Positions 34,199-45,244 of a stretch of 64,000 nt of DNA are shown here, piece after piece. The notes beneath the pieces are model-generated. The model was not told the origin of the DNA. It was given only the letters and a program-made list of their open reading frames with translations, and searched no databases. Positions within the stretch are counted from its first letter, which is position 1. Every line of letters starts with the position of its first letter. Made by a program: the position numbers and the translations under genes. This stretch comes from Sarcophilus harrisii. Lineage: Eukaryota; Chordata; Mammalia; Dasyuromorphia; Dasyuridae. The stretch spans positions 304,039,107 through 304,103,106 of the forward strand of contig NC_045428.1 of the NCBI RefSeq assembly GCF_902635505.1, given 5' to 3'.

Positions 34199-34761
34199 TG
34201 TAATACCAGAGAAAATGAGGCAAGATAGAGATTAGAGAGTTTTTAATATTTTATTTGAGAGGGAGAGATTGTCTGAGGCCAAAACAGGATTCATGTTGGC
34301 CCTAGGACTGAATTGAACTCTCATCTCAAAGAATCCAGCATCAAATGTGAGATTCCAATGAAATATATATACATGGTTCCAAGATCAGGGTAGCAAGGTA
34401 GGGTGTGCAATCCGAGCATTGGTAAAGGGCAGGAATTTCCAGGGACTGACCATCAATCTGGTTCTGACAGAGTGGAGGGGTGAGGACCATAAATTCTTAC
34501 AAACTTGGAGTAAAGGAGATAATCAAACTAGAGTTAGGAAGTCTGGAGAGATAGAGGTAAAGGCTGTTAATTAAGTATATGAGATAGAACATCTGGAAGT
34601 TTATCTTTTGGAATGTCAGAGTGGTCAATTATACTCCTAATTATCTCAGTCCTAATGGTCAGATTGCAACTGGGGGAATGAGGCTGAACAATTAGGGAGA
34701 CTGAGACAGAACAATGTAGGAAAACTGAGGCAGGACAATAAAAGGGAACTGTAGCACAACA
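34199..34761 (-). mobile_element. LTR fossil, minus strand, probably solo
   Basis: On minus it starts TGTTGTGCTACAGTTCC and ends TGGTATTACA, with AATAAA (34255-34250) about 50 bp before the end. Near its start a CTGAGACAGAACAAT-like unit is repeated about three times. No primer-binding site or coding part adjoins it. Confidence 0.5.
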
Positions 34762-34879
34762 GGGGGAACAAGTGGATATTCCTGCTCCACTCTGTTGTTG
34801 AATGAGAAACTATGAGAGCATTGTCCATTATCCAGAACCCATTAAAATATGTCTTCTAGAAACTGACATATGATACTGA

Positions 34880-35450
34880 TAATTTCTCCAGGTAATCAAA
34901 TTTTGCCATGATCTTCCACAAGTCTCAAAAGTGACAATATCAAAGGCCTTGGTCAAATTGACATTAATTGTGTACAGATCTCTATTCTGCTCCTGACATT
35001 TCTCTTGGAGTTCTCAATCAGCAAAAACCATATTAACTGTTCCATGGACTTTTCCAAAGCACACTGGTTCTTAAGTAGGTGACCAACTTCTACATGAAAA
35101 ATCAGTCCATTAAGAAGGATCCTAGCAAGAATCTTGCCAACAATGATGAGAGATTCTTCCCTATGATTGTCATAAGACAATTTCCTTTTCCTTTATAGAG
35201 AAGAACAATGAAGGCATCTTTGAACTCCTGGAGAATAATATCCTCTTGCCATATAATCTGGAAAATCCAGTAAGCTTTTATATGAGCAATGGAACCCCTG
35301 CCTTGTAAATCTCTGCTGTAAAGGAATCAGCCTCAGTATTTTGCCACACTAAAGGAGCCTAATGGCGTTCAAAACCTGTTGTTCAGTTGGAACTTTGAAT
35401 AGAGAAGGATTAATTTCAACTTGAGGCAATGGCTGGAGAGGATAGTCTTG
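34880..35450 (-). mobile_element. Non-LTR reverse transcriptase fragment, not L1
   Basis: Minus translation near 35180-34953 reads IVGKILARILLNGLIFHVEV, then GHLLKNQCALEKSMEQL and ENSKRNVRSRIEI. This is the pattern of the RT segment GKILARILLNRL...ESQCGFRK.RGT.DMIF..RQLQEKC found in several non-L1 LINE clades. The copy has many changes and stops. I cannot assign the clade; R4/Dong-like is one possibility. Confidence 0.55.
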
Positions 35451-35767
35451 AGAAAGATGCAGCAAAGAAGACAGAGGAGTGGTGGGATAGATATAACAAG
35501 TACCAGAACCACATTAGCCATGCTCTAGAAAAATGAGTTTTCATTCTTAATGAGAATTTCATTCAATCTAACATGTATTTATTAGTGCAAGGCAGACAAA
35601 GACAAAATAAAGAGTTCCTCTTCTCAGACAGCTTTTATTCTACTGGAGTTGCTTAGAAAACTCATGTTTGTAGTCCTATTGCCTAAAGACAAATTCCCTG
35701 CAGATTAATTTATATGATATAAAACTATTCTTGGATTTGCTGGTAACCAGAAATTTACTTATAAGAG

Positions 35768-36045
35768 TTTTTTTTTTTTCTTCTGACCAGAATTCATTTT
35801 TTCAGCTCTCTATTTAGAGCTCATTGTATGTTTCATCATTATCCTTTGGAATTGTGGTTGCTCATTACTCTGATCGGAGTTCTTTAGTTTTTCCAAGTTT
35901 TGTCTTTATAGTATTTTTAGTTTTATATAAATTATTCTATTCATTCTGTTTACTTCAATTTGTATCAGTTCATACAAATCTTTCCAGGTTTTTCTGAAAC
36001 TAATTCTTCAATTCATCAATTCTTATAGCACAATAGCATTACATG
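35768..36045 (-). mobile_element. L1 3' end, minus strand
   Basis: T-run at 35768-35780 (the poly(A) tail on minus), then TTTCATCATTATCCTTTGGA, TTTGTATCAGTTCATACAAA and CTTTCCAGGTTTTTCTGAAA, i.e. L1 3' UTR and end of ORF2. It stops abruptly at 36045 where a plus-strand L1 5' end begins. Confidence 0.65.
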
Positions 36046-37970
36046 GGGAGGATTCTGGGAAGATGGAGGAGAAGATTGGTAAAATTGAAGCTTTCCTGAT
36101 TTCCCCCAACAAATGAACACTGTTATACCTCAGGGCACACACAGACTGGTGAAAAACCAAGAAGACTAGGGGCAGAATAGGGGTCCTCCTGATACAACTA
36201 AACAAGATGTGAAGAAAGACCCCAAGCTGGCATTAATCTGTCTGAAATGCAAACATCTCTGGACTAGCTCCACAGAGTCAAGTGGGGATCCCTCAGGTTA
36301 GCTGGGTGTGGCTGGGGCTTTGGCATGAATCACAGACACTTTCACCTCCTGGACTGTTTGTGGAGTGAGGATTTGAGTCAGGAAGACAAAGGGAACCTTG
36401 ACTGGGAATGCTGGGTCCAGCTGTGCTGCTGAGATGGTCCATGGGGAGAAGAAATCAGCACTTGGTGAATGCAGAAATAGTGGGACAGGGACACTGCTGG
36501 CTGTGGGCACTTGCAGGAGGGTGGAGCTCTTGTTTTGGGGTTCCTGCTCAGAGGGGAGAGCTGAAGGGAAGCTTGAAGCACCATCCTCCATCCCATGATT
36601 AGGGCAGCTTACACTAATACACCTTATTTAAGAAGAAGGAACCCCACCATTGCAACATATTATAAGAACAGGGAAAACCAGGATTCATCTTCAGAGGATA
36701 CTTAAAATTTTTTTTTCTATTCCAAAGAATAATGTGAAATGACTCCCTACCCAGAGAGAATTTATAGAAGAACTCAAAAAAGAATTCAAAAATCAAATAA
36801 AAGACATTGAAGAAAAACTAAAGGAAAAACAATTAAAACCATACAAGAAAAACAAAAAGATTAATGAAAAGAAAAGTTAACCAATTAGAAAAGGAGGTAA
36901 AGAGTCTCAAAGATGCTCAAAGATGCAAATAGCTCTTTGAAAATTAGAATAGGCAAGGGGATGATGTGAAGCTATGAGAGACCAAGAATTAACTAAAGGG
37001 ATTATAGAGAATGAAAAAATAAAGCAGAATGTGAAACATTTTATTAAAAAAAAAAACCAGATTTGGAGAACAGATCAAGAAGAGAAAATATAAGAATAAT
37101 TGGACTCCCAGAAAGTTGTGACTAAAAAGTGAACTTTGACACAATAATGAAGGAAATAATCCTAGAAAATTGTGCTGGAATGATATAACAGGAGGAGTAG
37201 AAATAGAAAAAAATCTACTAGCTACCACCTCAAAGAGATCCTTTGTAGAAAACAAATAGGCATAATATTAACAAATTTTGAAATCCACAGATCAAAGACA
37301 AAATTTTGCAAGAAAAGAGAAAAAAATTCAAATATTCTGTATCTATAATTAAAATTGTACAAAACTTATCAGCAACTATAATAAAAGACCGCAGGTCTTT
37401 GAATCATAGCTATAGACAAGCAAATGACCTAGGCCTGTGGTCAAAAATGGCATATCCAACAAAATTATACATAATATTGAAAGAGAAAAAAATAGATATT
37501 CAACAGATTTCAGGACTTTCTATCAACCAAACCTGAACTTAACAGAAAATTTAACATATAAGAGCCAATATCAAACAACAATTTTAAGGAACTCAACATA
37601 GACAAACTGTTTAAACATGGACAGATTGTTTATTTTTTATATGGGAAATGAATACTTTATGGTTAAGATTTACATCAACAATAGGGTAAACACAAAAAAA
37701 AATTGGCAGAATAAAGATAAATATAGTAATCATGTTATACAAATGAGGTGCAGGGGAAGAATAGACACAGAGGCATTAAAGGGGATAGAAAGATGGCATT
37801 AAGATGGGCAGAATACACAGAATAGGGAAATCGGGTCAAAGGTAGAGTTAGGAAAAATAAAACACCCTTCTTTACTGTGTTTTGTGTATCTGGGCCTCCC
37901 CTATAAAACTGTATAGTCAACAATATATGATCTACAGGGTAACTGGGAATAGTAGGCCTTTATATTGGGT
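36046..37970 (+). mobile_element. L1 or half-LINE 5' UTR and ORF1
   Basis: Starts GGGGAGGATTCTGGGAAGAT, a typical L1 5' end, with a G+C-richer 5' UTR to about 36700. ORF1 remains follow, frame-broken: a Lys/Glu-rich coiled coil (about 36750-36930), an IRIIGLPES-like segment near 37095, and the C-terminal part at 37306-37536 (KFKYSVSIIKIVQNLSATII, then KMAYPTKLYIILKEKK). The part to 37970 looks like spacer beyond ORF1. ORF2 is absent. Confidence 0.65.
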
Positions 37971-38089
37971 TTCCTCAAGACTCATGTGTTCAATGTATTT
38001 TCTCATCTCTCTGTTTATCACTAGAAGGACACTCTACAATGTGATGTCAAATGAAATATTTGTAAAGCATGTGGCACAGGGACATAATA

Positions 38090-38240
38090 GACATGCTTGT
38101 TCCCCTTCTATCTCCCTTAGAGTACAGATTAGGAAACTGAGATCAGACACATGAAGGGACTTGTTCAGGTCACACAGGAAGAGAGTAGCAGGGATGGGCT
38201 TCAAACCCAACTTGTTCAAACACAGAAGCATGTATGTTTT
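38090..38240 (+). repeat. MIR-type SINE
   Basis: GATTAGGAAACTGAGATCAG, GGACTTGTTCAGGTCACACA and GGGCTTCAAACCCAACTT. Confidence 0.6.
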
Positions 38241-38499
38241 GTAATTGTTATCAAGGTGACCCCTACCTTTTTTCTCCCCAGCTGGCTCATGTGATCTTTA
38301 ATGGTTTAACAACCAATCTATCCCACCTCCAGAACCCAGAAAGTATTCAATAAATGCTGCCTCATAAAAGCATGACTAACATGAGAATTTCAAGAAGGAT
38401 GTAAGTGGAAGAGAGATCATTAGGGAAAGGAACTCTTGACACAGGAGTGTTTCAGACTAAGCATTGGATATTTCTCCATAGGTAGTCTTATGTCTTCCC

Positions 38500-38655
38500 C
38501 ATAGCACAGGGACTTGGACTTCCTGTGCTTTGTCTAGAATCACACAGATGATAAATATAAGACAAGCTTCAAATTCAGATCTTCCTGACCCAAGACTTTA
38601 TCTTATTATATTATTATATTAATACTTTTTCCACTGAACCAGAGAGCTGCCTCGT
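38500..38655 (-). repeat. SINE remnant, minus strand
   Basis: On plus: TAGAATCACACAGATGATAA, TTCAGATCTTCCTGACCCAA and TCCACTGAACCAGAGAGCTGCC, the inverted marsupial SINE head. Confidence 0.55.
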
Positions 38656-38974
38656 AAAACCCTTTCTTCTTCCAAGGAATATCCTATACCAGGTGTTCAA
38701 AGAAGAGAGAAGCCCCTTCAGTCACGTATCCACAACCTTTCCCATAGTGATGACTCATAAGATCATCCTGACTAGGATTTTCCACCTGCTTTCTAAACCT
38801 AGTATCAAGATAAGATCACCAAGATTCATAAGGGGCGCTCCTAAGTGAATGCCTGACATCATGCACACATGCATGTCACTAGCCTGAAATGGCAGGATAC
38901 TCAGAAGCTGAATGGAATGTTACCTTACACAGCTCAGAGTAAGAGCTGAGACTGACTGACCCTCCTTTGGGTTT

Positions 38975-39744
38975 TTTTTCCCCACTTAATAGTATTTATT
39001 TTTTTCTAATTACATAAAAAGATCGTTTTCAACATTCATTATTGTAAGTTTTTTATTTCCAAATTGTTCTCCCTCCCTGCCCAAGAGAGCAAGCAATCCG
39101 ATAAAATCTATACATGTATAGTCATATTAGACATATTTTCATAATAGTCACATTGTGCGAGAAAATCAGAACAAAAGGGAAAAAACCACAAAACCCCAAA
39201 ATTTTTAAAAAGTGAAAGTACCATGCTTCAGCCTGCATTTAGTCTCTATAATTCTCTAAATGTGGATGGCATTTTCTATCACAAGTCTTTTGGAATTGTC
39301 TTGGATCATTGTTATTGAGAAGCTTCAATAGGATCAATAAAGATCACTTGAGAAGAGCTAAATCTATCATAGATGATATTGTTACAGGTTCTTCACACTT
39401 TACTCAGCATCAATTCATGCAATTCTTCTCAGGCTTTTCTGAAATCAGTCTACTCATCTTTTTTTATAGAACAATAATATTCCATTACATTCATATATCA
39501 CAATGTATTTAGCCATTCTCCAACTAATGGCTATCCCCTCAATTTCCAATTCTTTACCATGACAAAAAGAACTTATATATTTTTGTATATATTTTTGTAT
39601 ACATAGGTCTTTTCTCCTTTTTTATGATGTCTTTGGAATATAGCCTCAGTAGTGACAGTGCTGGATTAAAGGATATGCACAGTTTTACAGCCTTTTGGTC
39701 ATAGTTCCAAATTGTTCTCTGACCTTTCCTTTGAAGTCCTCTTT
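38975..39744 (-). mobile_element. Old L1 3' end (copy 1)
   Basis: Minus-strand L1: on plus TAGTATTTATTTTTTTCTAA, CAACATTCATTATTGTAAGT, ATTCCATTACATTCATATAT, CAGTGCTGGATTAAAGGATA. A 71-codon frame (39769-39554) is an ORF2 scrap (NYDQKAVKLCISFNPAL). It ends where the same L1 segment begins again. Confidence 0.7.
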
Positions 39745-41270
39745 CCTTATAGTATTCTATCACAATCATAGACTATAACTTGTTCAGTCATTTCCCAATT
39801 GATGAGCATCCCCTCAATTTCCAATTCTTTTCCACCACAAAAATGATTACTATAAATTTTTTTGCATATGTGGGTCCTTTCTCCTTTTTAATGATCTCTT
39901 TGGAGATACCAACCTGGTAGTGTATTGCTGGATCAAAGGACATATACAGTTTTTATAACCCTTTGTACATAATTCTAATTGGTTCTCAAGAATAGTTAGG
40001 ACAGTTTACAACTCCACCAACAATTTATTTGTGTTTCTTTTTCCACATTTTCCTTTGCTGTCATATTAATCATTTTGATAGGTATGAGGTGGTATCTCAG
40101 ACTTGTTTTAATTTTTATTTCTCCAAGCAATAGTAATTTAGAACATTTTTTCCATATAGTAGTTACCTTTGATTTCTTCTTCTGACAACTGCCTGTTCAT
40201 ATCCTTTGACCAGTTGTCAATTAGGGAATGATTTGTATTCTAAAAATTTTGACTCAGTTCTATATATATTTAAGAAATGAGATTTTATCAAAGAAACTTG
40301 CTGAAAAAAAAAATAGTTTCCCAGTTGTTTTCTTTCCAATCTTGGCTGCGCTGGTTTTGTTTATGTAAAATAAAACCTTTTAATGTGATATTGTAAAAAT
40401 TGTCCATTTTACATCTTGTAATGCTTTCTAACTCTTCTTTGATCACAAATTATTTGCTTGTCCATAAACCTGATATTTCTTGATTTCGATATTGATATGT
40501 TCAATTATGTTAATAATTTTCCTAATATTGAACCATCCCTGCATCCTTGGTATAAATCCCATCTCACTATAGTATACAATATTCTATCCCTCCCTAATTT
40601 GCTTATGATATCATTCTTTATGTCTAAATCATGTATCCATTTAACTTTATCTCTGTACACAGTATGAGATGTTGGTCTATATCAAAATTTTGCCAAACTG
40701 CTTTCCAATTTTCCCAGCAATATTGTCAAAGAGTGGTTTCTTATCCCAAATTTTGGATCTTTGGGTTTATGAAATATTAGATTACTATGCTCACTTGTTA
40801 CTGTATATTGTGTACTTAATTATTTTACTGATTTATCATTCTCTTTCTTAGCCAGTACCAAATCGTTTTGATGGTTACCACTTTGTAATATAATTTGAGA
40901 TCTGGTACTACAAAGCCACCTTTCTTCAAGTTTTTTTTTTTCCCCATTGAGTCTTTTCATATTCCTGGCCTTTTGTTCTTTTAGATGAATCTGTCATGAT
41001 TTTTTCTATTTCTACAAATTTTTTTTTTGGTAATTTGATTAGTATGGAACTAAATAAATAAATTAGCTTAGATAGAATTGTCGTTTTTATTATATTGGCT
41101 TGGCTTACCCATGAGAAATAAATATTTTTCCAGTTGTTTAGATCTCACTTATTTGTGTGGAAAGTATTTTTGTAATTGTGTTCATAGGGTTTCTGGGTTT
41201 GTCTTGGCAGGTGGACTCCAAAGTACTTTATATTATTTTCATTATTTTAAATAAAAATTTTTCTTTCTCT
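39745..41270 (-). mobile_element. Old L1 ORF2 segment (copy 2)
   Basis: A second minus-strand copy restarts at an earlier point of the L1 3' region (TGATGAGCATCCCCTCAATT repeats what is at about 39530). It runs further into ORF2: TGCTGGATCAAAGGACATAT, CAACTCCACCAACAATTTAT, GAACCATCCCTGCATCCTTG and TTAGTATGGAACTAAATAAA. Strongly diverged, without long frames. Confidence 0.7.
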
Positions 41271-41759
41271 TTCTTCCTGTCAGACTTTACTGAAATATAT
41301 AGTTCTCTCCCCAGAGATTTTGTTTACTCTCCATTACCTCTAGGGAGGTTTAAATTAACCCTCCCTAGTTTATGACTTCCACAACTGTCACCATTCATGG
41401 GAGTTCCTCAGAAAATGAGTCCTCTTGTAATTCTGCTGCAGCTGTAATTCTGCTGACATGTGCTTTCAGCTTTCCCATTTCCTTTACCCTAAGCATACCA
41501 CTATCCCTACCACCTAGTGTTGACCCAAAAAACTTTGAACTCCAGCCCAGAATCTAGGCTCAACTAAGTGAGTTTTTCTCTGGGAATATCCCACTTTTCC
41601 TAGGTGTTTTAAGCATACTTTTGACTCATCTCCAATCATCATCCTCATTCTTGAATTTCACTTCTGGGAATCTGGGATCTGATAGGCAAGAAAATTTTCC
41701 TGGTATCTTGAATAGAATGAGGCTTTGGCTACTTTTCCTCCATTTTCAATCTGTACCTT

Positions 41760-42085
41760 TATGGCCAATTCCCTTTCCGCATCCCCTATAACCTCCCTTA
41801 ATGTGCTTTCTTTCTCCATTAGAGTATAAGCTCCTACATATATAACCTATATCAAATTGCTTACCTTCTTAGGGAAGGGGAGAAGTGAGGGAGGGAGGAA
41901 GAATATTTGGAATTCAAAAGTTTTTTTTTAAATGAATGTTTAAAAAATTCTTTACATATAATAGGGGAAAAATTAAATACCATTTTAAAAAAAAGAGTAC
42001 AAGCTTCTAAAGGATAAGGACTGCTTTGCTTCTTTTTATTTGAGTCTCCAGCAGGTAGCATAGTGCTTGACAAAAAGCAAACTTT
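41760..42085 (+). repeat. L2 3' end split by an L1 fragment
   Basis: CTTTCTCCATTAGAGTATAA then GCTCC, and after the insertion AAGCTTCTAAAGGATAAGGA, TTGAGTCTCCAGCAGGTAGC and ATAGTGCTTGACAAAAAGC: the L2 end in order. Confidence 0.7.
41837..41993 (+). mobile_element. L1 3' tip inserted in L2
   Basis: CTATATCAAATTGCTTACCT, GGGAGGGAGGAAGAATATTT, an AATGAATGTTTAAAAAATTC segment and an A-rich tail are the plus-strand L1 3' tip. It is flanked by AGAGTATAAGCTCCTA (41821-41836) and AGAGTACAAGCTTCTA (41994-42009), a 16 bp target duplication with two mismatches. Confidence 0.8.
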
Positions 42086-42089
42086 TTTT

Positions 42090-42215
42090 AAAAAGACCAT
42101 TTTTTAAAACATTAAGTCACTTGTCAAGGGTCACACAGATAGTAAATATCTGAGGTTGGACTCAAGTTCTCCTCACGCCACAGTTCTTCCATTATACCAC
42201 CTAACTTCCCCTAAA
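42090..42215 (-). repeat. SINE/MIR remnant
   Basis: On plus: TCAAGGGTCACACAGATAGT, GAGGTTGGACTCAAGTTCTC and TTCCATTATACCACCTAACT, the end of an inverted SINE. Confidence 0.5.
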
Positions 42216-42559
42216 AAGAAAAGCTCTATCAATCAGCAAATCCCATTCCAGTTGCTCCCCATAAAGGCTCCTCTGTCATGGAACTGCAAAAGTGTACTTC
42301 AACTTCAACTCTTATCAGAGAAACCCCTTTCAGTTGTGGGTTTAGTCACACAGTAGAGAGGAACTTTAGATTTTCCTTGTTGTGGCAAAAGATAGTTTTC
42401 CTTGTATCACAGCTCTGTAGATTTGCCAAGCAAAGGATACCCTCTCACCAATTTCGCACTGCTGTTCCTGCCAATCTCCAATCTCGTGAAAGTTTGCACA
42501 GAGCCTCCTGGTTGCTCCATGAACAAGACACTCCATTTCTTGGCTCTGGCTGACCTCGT

Positions 42560-42715
42560 ACCTGGAATGCTTTTGTTCCTTAGCTCTGACTATTAACCTC
42601 TCTACCTTCCTTTAAGTCCCAGCTAAAACCCCATCTTCTATAGGATCTCTTAATTCTAATGCCTTCCCTGTTTTAATTACTTCCTACATATTCCTGTAGG
42701 CCGAAATAAAACATT
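42560..42715 (+). repeat. L2 fragment
   Basis: CTCGTACCTGGAATGCTTTT, CTTTAAGTCCCAGCTAAAAC and CCCATCTTCTATAGGATCTC follow the L2 end upstream of its 3' tip. Confidence 0.55.
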
Positions 42716-42865
42716 AGGACTTCTTTCTGTACCCTAAAGGCCTTTATTATCTCAGAATTGTTCACAGGATTATAGAGTGGGAAGAATCTGTAAAGATGAT
42801 ATCAATCTAGTTACTTGTTTTCCAAAAGGAAAAAATAGTCAAATGGTTTTTCTGTCCCAAGAGCC

Positions 42866-43254
42866 TTGAGGCCCAGAGAGAAAATTAATCATCAAGGATC
42901 TAATAAGCACTTAATAAGCACTAGTGTTATGCAATAGAGGTTAAAAAAACAAAACAGGAGGGCAGCTAGGTTGCGCAGTGGATAGAGCACCGGCCCTGAA
43001 GTCAAGAGGACCCAAGTTCAAATCTGGTCTTAGACACTTAACACTTCTTAGCTGTGTGATCTTGGGCAAGTCACTTAATTCCAATTGCCTCGGGGGGGGG
43101 GGGGAAGAGGTAAAAAAATAGTTCCTGCCCCCCAGAAACTCACATCCTACTTGGGGAGGCAAAAATGCACAGGTATGTACATACAAGATATATTTAGTGT
43201 GTTTGAAAAGTAAACTCAAAGAGGCACTAGCAGATGAGGAGATGGGGAAAGACT
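42866..43254 (+). repeat. Inverted duplication, left arm
   Basis: This segment recurs in inverted orientation at 44601-45003. Matching blocks, in order, are TTGAGGCCCAGAGAGAAAAT, ATCATCAAGGATCTAATAAG, CACTAGTGTTATGCAATAGA, a whole SINE, CACATCCTACTTGGGGAGGC, GTACATACAAGATA and GGCACTAGCAGATGAGGAGA. By eye roughly nine tenths of positions agree, with small indels in A- and G-runs. Confidence 0.9.
42961..43104 (+). repeat. Marsupial tRNA-derived SINE (in left arm)
   Basis: GGCAGCTAGGTTGCGCAGTG, AAGTTCAAATCTGG, CTTAGCTGTGTGATCTTGGG and CAATTGCCTCGGGG, ending in a 13 bp G-run (about 43092-43104). Flanked by AGAGGTTAAAAAAA and AGAGGTAAAAAAAT, a probable target duplication. Confidence 0.9.
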
Positions 43255-43394
43255 CACCTGAGATTAGAGCTTTGAAGGTAACCAAAGAAACCCAGATGTA
43301 AAATGACTTATTGAAGGTTACAGTAAATAAGTGAAAGAACTTATTTATTATGACTAACTCATGGAACTGGAGGAGCAGTCAGTAGTTAGTGTCA

Positions 43395-43545
43395 ATAATA
43401 ATCAAAAAGACTCTGAATTCAAATGTGACCTGAGACACTTCCTAGCTGTGTGACTGTGGGCAAGTCACTTAATCCTGTTTGAGTTCATTTTCTCATTTGT
43501 AAAATGAACAATGAGACCAAGAAGAGTCTGAAATGACTGGACAAC
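43395..43545 (+). repeat. SINE, 5' part missing
   Basis: GAATTCAAATGTGACCTGAG, AGCTGTGTGACTGTGGGCAA and CTCATTTGTAAAATGAACAA. Confidence 0.7.
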
Positions 43546-43934
43546 AACAATCTTGGATCATTCAATTAACTAAATCTCATCTAAAGAAAATGAAGAAAAA
43601 TATCTGCCTGTCAACTCCATGTCAGCTAAACTATAACTACCACAATTTAGTTCATAATGTCTGGCTACTTGTGGTTGCTATGATCCTTCTCATAATAAAT
43701 ATAAATTATTTATTATTCAGAATTTTTGTAGTTATAAATACAAATATAGCCTTTTGTAAATATATATGAATTGGCATTTCTTGCTTTTTAAAAATGTGTA
43801 CAAGCATATATATGCATACTGGTAATTTTTGTTGGTCCATCTTATAGGTACAAGACACCCTAATACAAAAAGTCCTGAATCAAAAGCCCTCAGTGAATAT
43901 TGGCCTATTGATTATATTTAGAATATGATGTATT

Positions 43935-44225
43935 TAAATAGTATTTTATTTTTCCATTTATATATAAACAGTTTTTAGCATTTATTTTTTACAAAATTTC
44001 AAGTTTTAAATTTTTCTTCCTTCTTCCCTTCCTCTCCTCTTCCTAAAACAGTGAGCAATTTTATATAGGTTACATATATGCAACATGTAAAACATATTTT
44101 TGTTTCAGTCAAAGTTATGAAAGAAGCAACAGAACAGAAGGGGAAAAACTCACAAAAACAATAAAATAAAAATAGCATACTTCAATCTGCACTCAGCATC
44201 CTTCAAAAAATTAAAAACATGAAAA
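43935..44225 (-). mobile_element. L1 3' UTR fragment
   Basis: On plus: AGTATTTTATTTTTCCATTT, TTTTTAGCATTTATTTTTTA, AGTGAGCAATTTTATATAGG and CATACTTCAATCTGCACTCA, the minus-strand L1 3' UTR. Confidence 0.7.
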
Positions 44226-44499
44226 AAAAACAAAAAAACGAAGAACGAACAACAGGCTTCTTGAGAGCATGGACTATGTCCATCCAACAAAGTAGCTTAA
44301 CATAGGCATACAGTAAATTTTCAATTAGTATTTGATGACTGATCAAAATAACATGAAAAAAATTTTTTCCAGATCCATCAAAATGACATTCTCTGAATAC
44401 CCCTTACATAGACTCAGTGAAAATATTCACATATCATATGTGCACATATAATATACATATATAGGTATATGTATGTGTGGGTATATACATTTGTATTCC

Positions 44500-44600
44500 T
44501 TATCTGTAAAATGACCTGGAGAAAGAAATGATAAATCAATCCAGTATCTTTATCAGGAAAATTTCAAATGGAGTCATTAAAAAGTCAGACACAACCCAAA
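44500..44600 (+). repeat. SINE 3' part
   Basis: CTTATCTGTAAAATGACCTG, CCAGTATCTTTATCAGGAAA and AAAAGTCAGACACAACCCAA, the last third of the marsupial SINE. It stops where the right arm of the inverted duplication begins. Confidence 0.65.
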
Positions 44601-45003
44601 AGACTTTTCCCCATTCTCCTCATCTGCTAGTGCCTCTGAGTTTACTTTTCAAACACACTAAATTTATCTTGTATGTACATATCTGTGCATTTTTGCCTCC
44701 CCAAGTAGGATGTGAGTTCCTGGAGGGCAGAAACTATTTTTTTGCCTCTTTTTTTTCCCCCTGAGGCAATTGGGATTAAGTGACTTGCCCAAGATTACAC
44801 AGCTAAGAAGTGCTAAGTGTCTGAGACCATATTTGAACTCAGGTCCTCTTGACTTCAGGGCTGGTGCTCTATCCACTGCGCAACCTAGTTGCTCTCCTAT
44901 TTGTTTTTTTTTGTTGTTGTTTTTTTTACCTCTATTGCATAACACTAGTGCTTATTAAATGCTTATTAGATCCTTGATGATTAATTTTCTCTCTGGGCCT
45001 CAA
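44601..45003 (-). repeat. Inverted duplication, right arm (with SINE)
   Basis: Reverse complement of the left arm at 42866-43254, including its SINE (here 44761-44895, minus strand) and both SINE flanks. The SINE insertion therefore predates the duplication. The arms are separated by about 1.35 kb. Confidence 0.9.
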
Positions 45004-45244
45004 AAAGGTTTTATATTAAATTTTCTTTTTTATGCTATGCTGTGTACATGAAAAAGAAAAAATGAAAAGTCAATGGAATGAGTGGAGGGAAACGGGTGCA
45101 GAAAAAGATTAGCAAGAGACAGCTTGGCATAGAGAATACAGAGGTGTCCTCCAAATCAGGAAGATATAAGTTCCTCTGACACATACTGGCTATGCAACTC
45201 TCAGCAAATCAATCTGGACTATCCTGCTCTCTTTATATCCCTCA

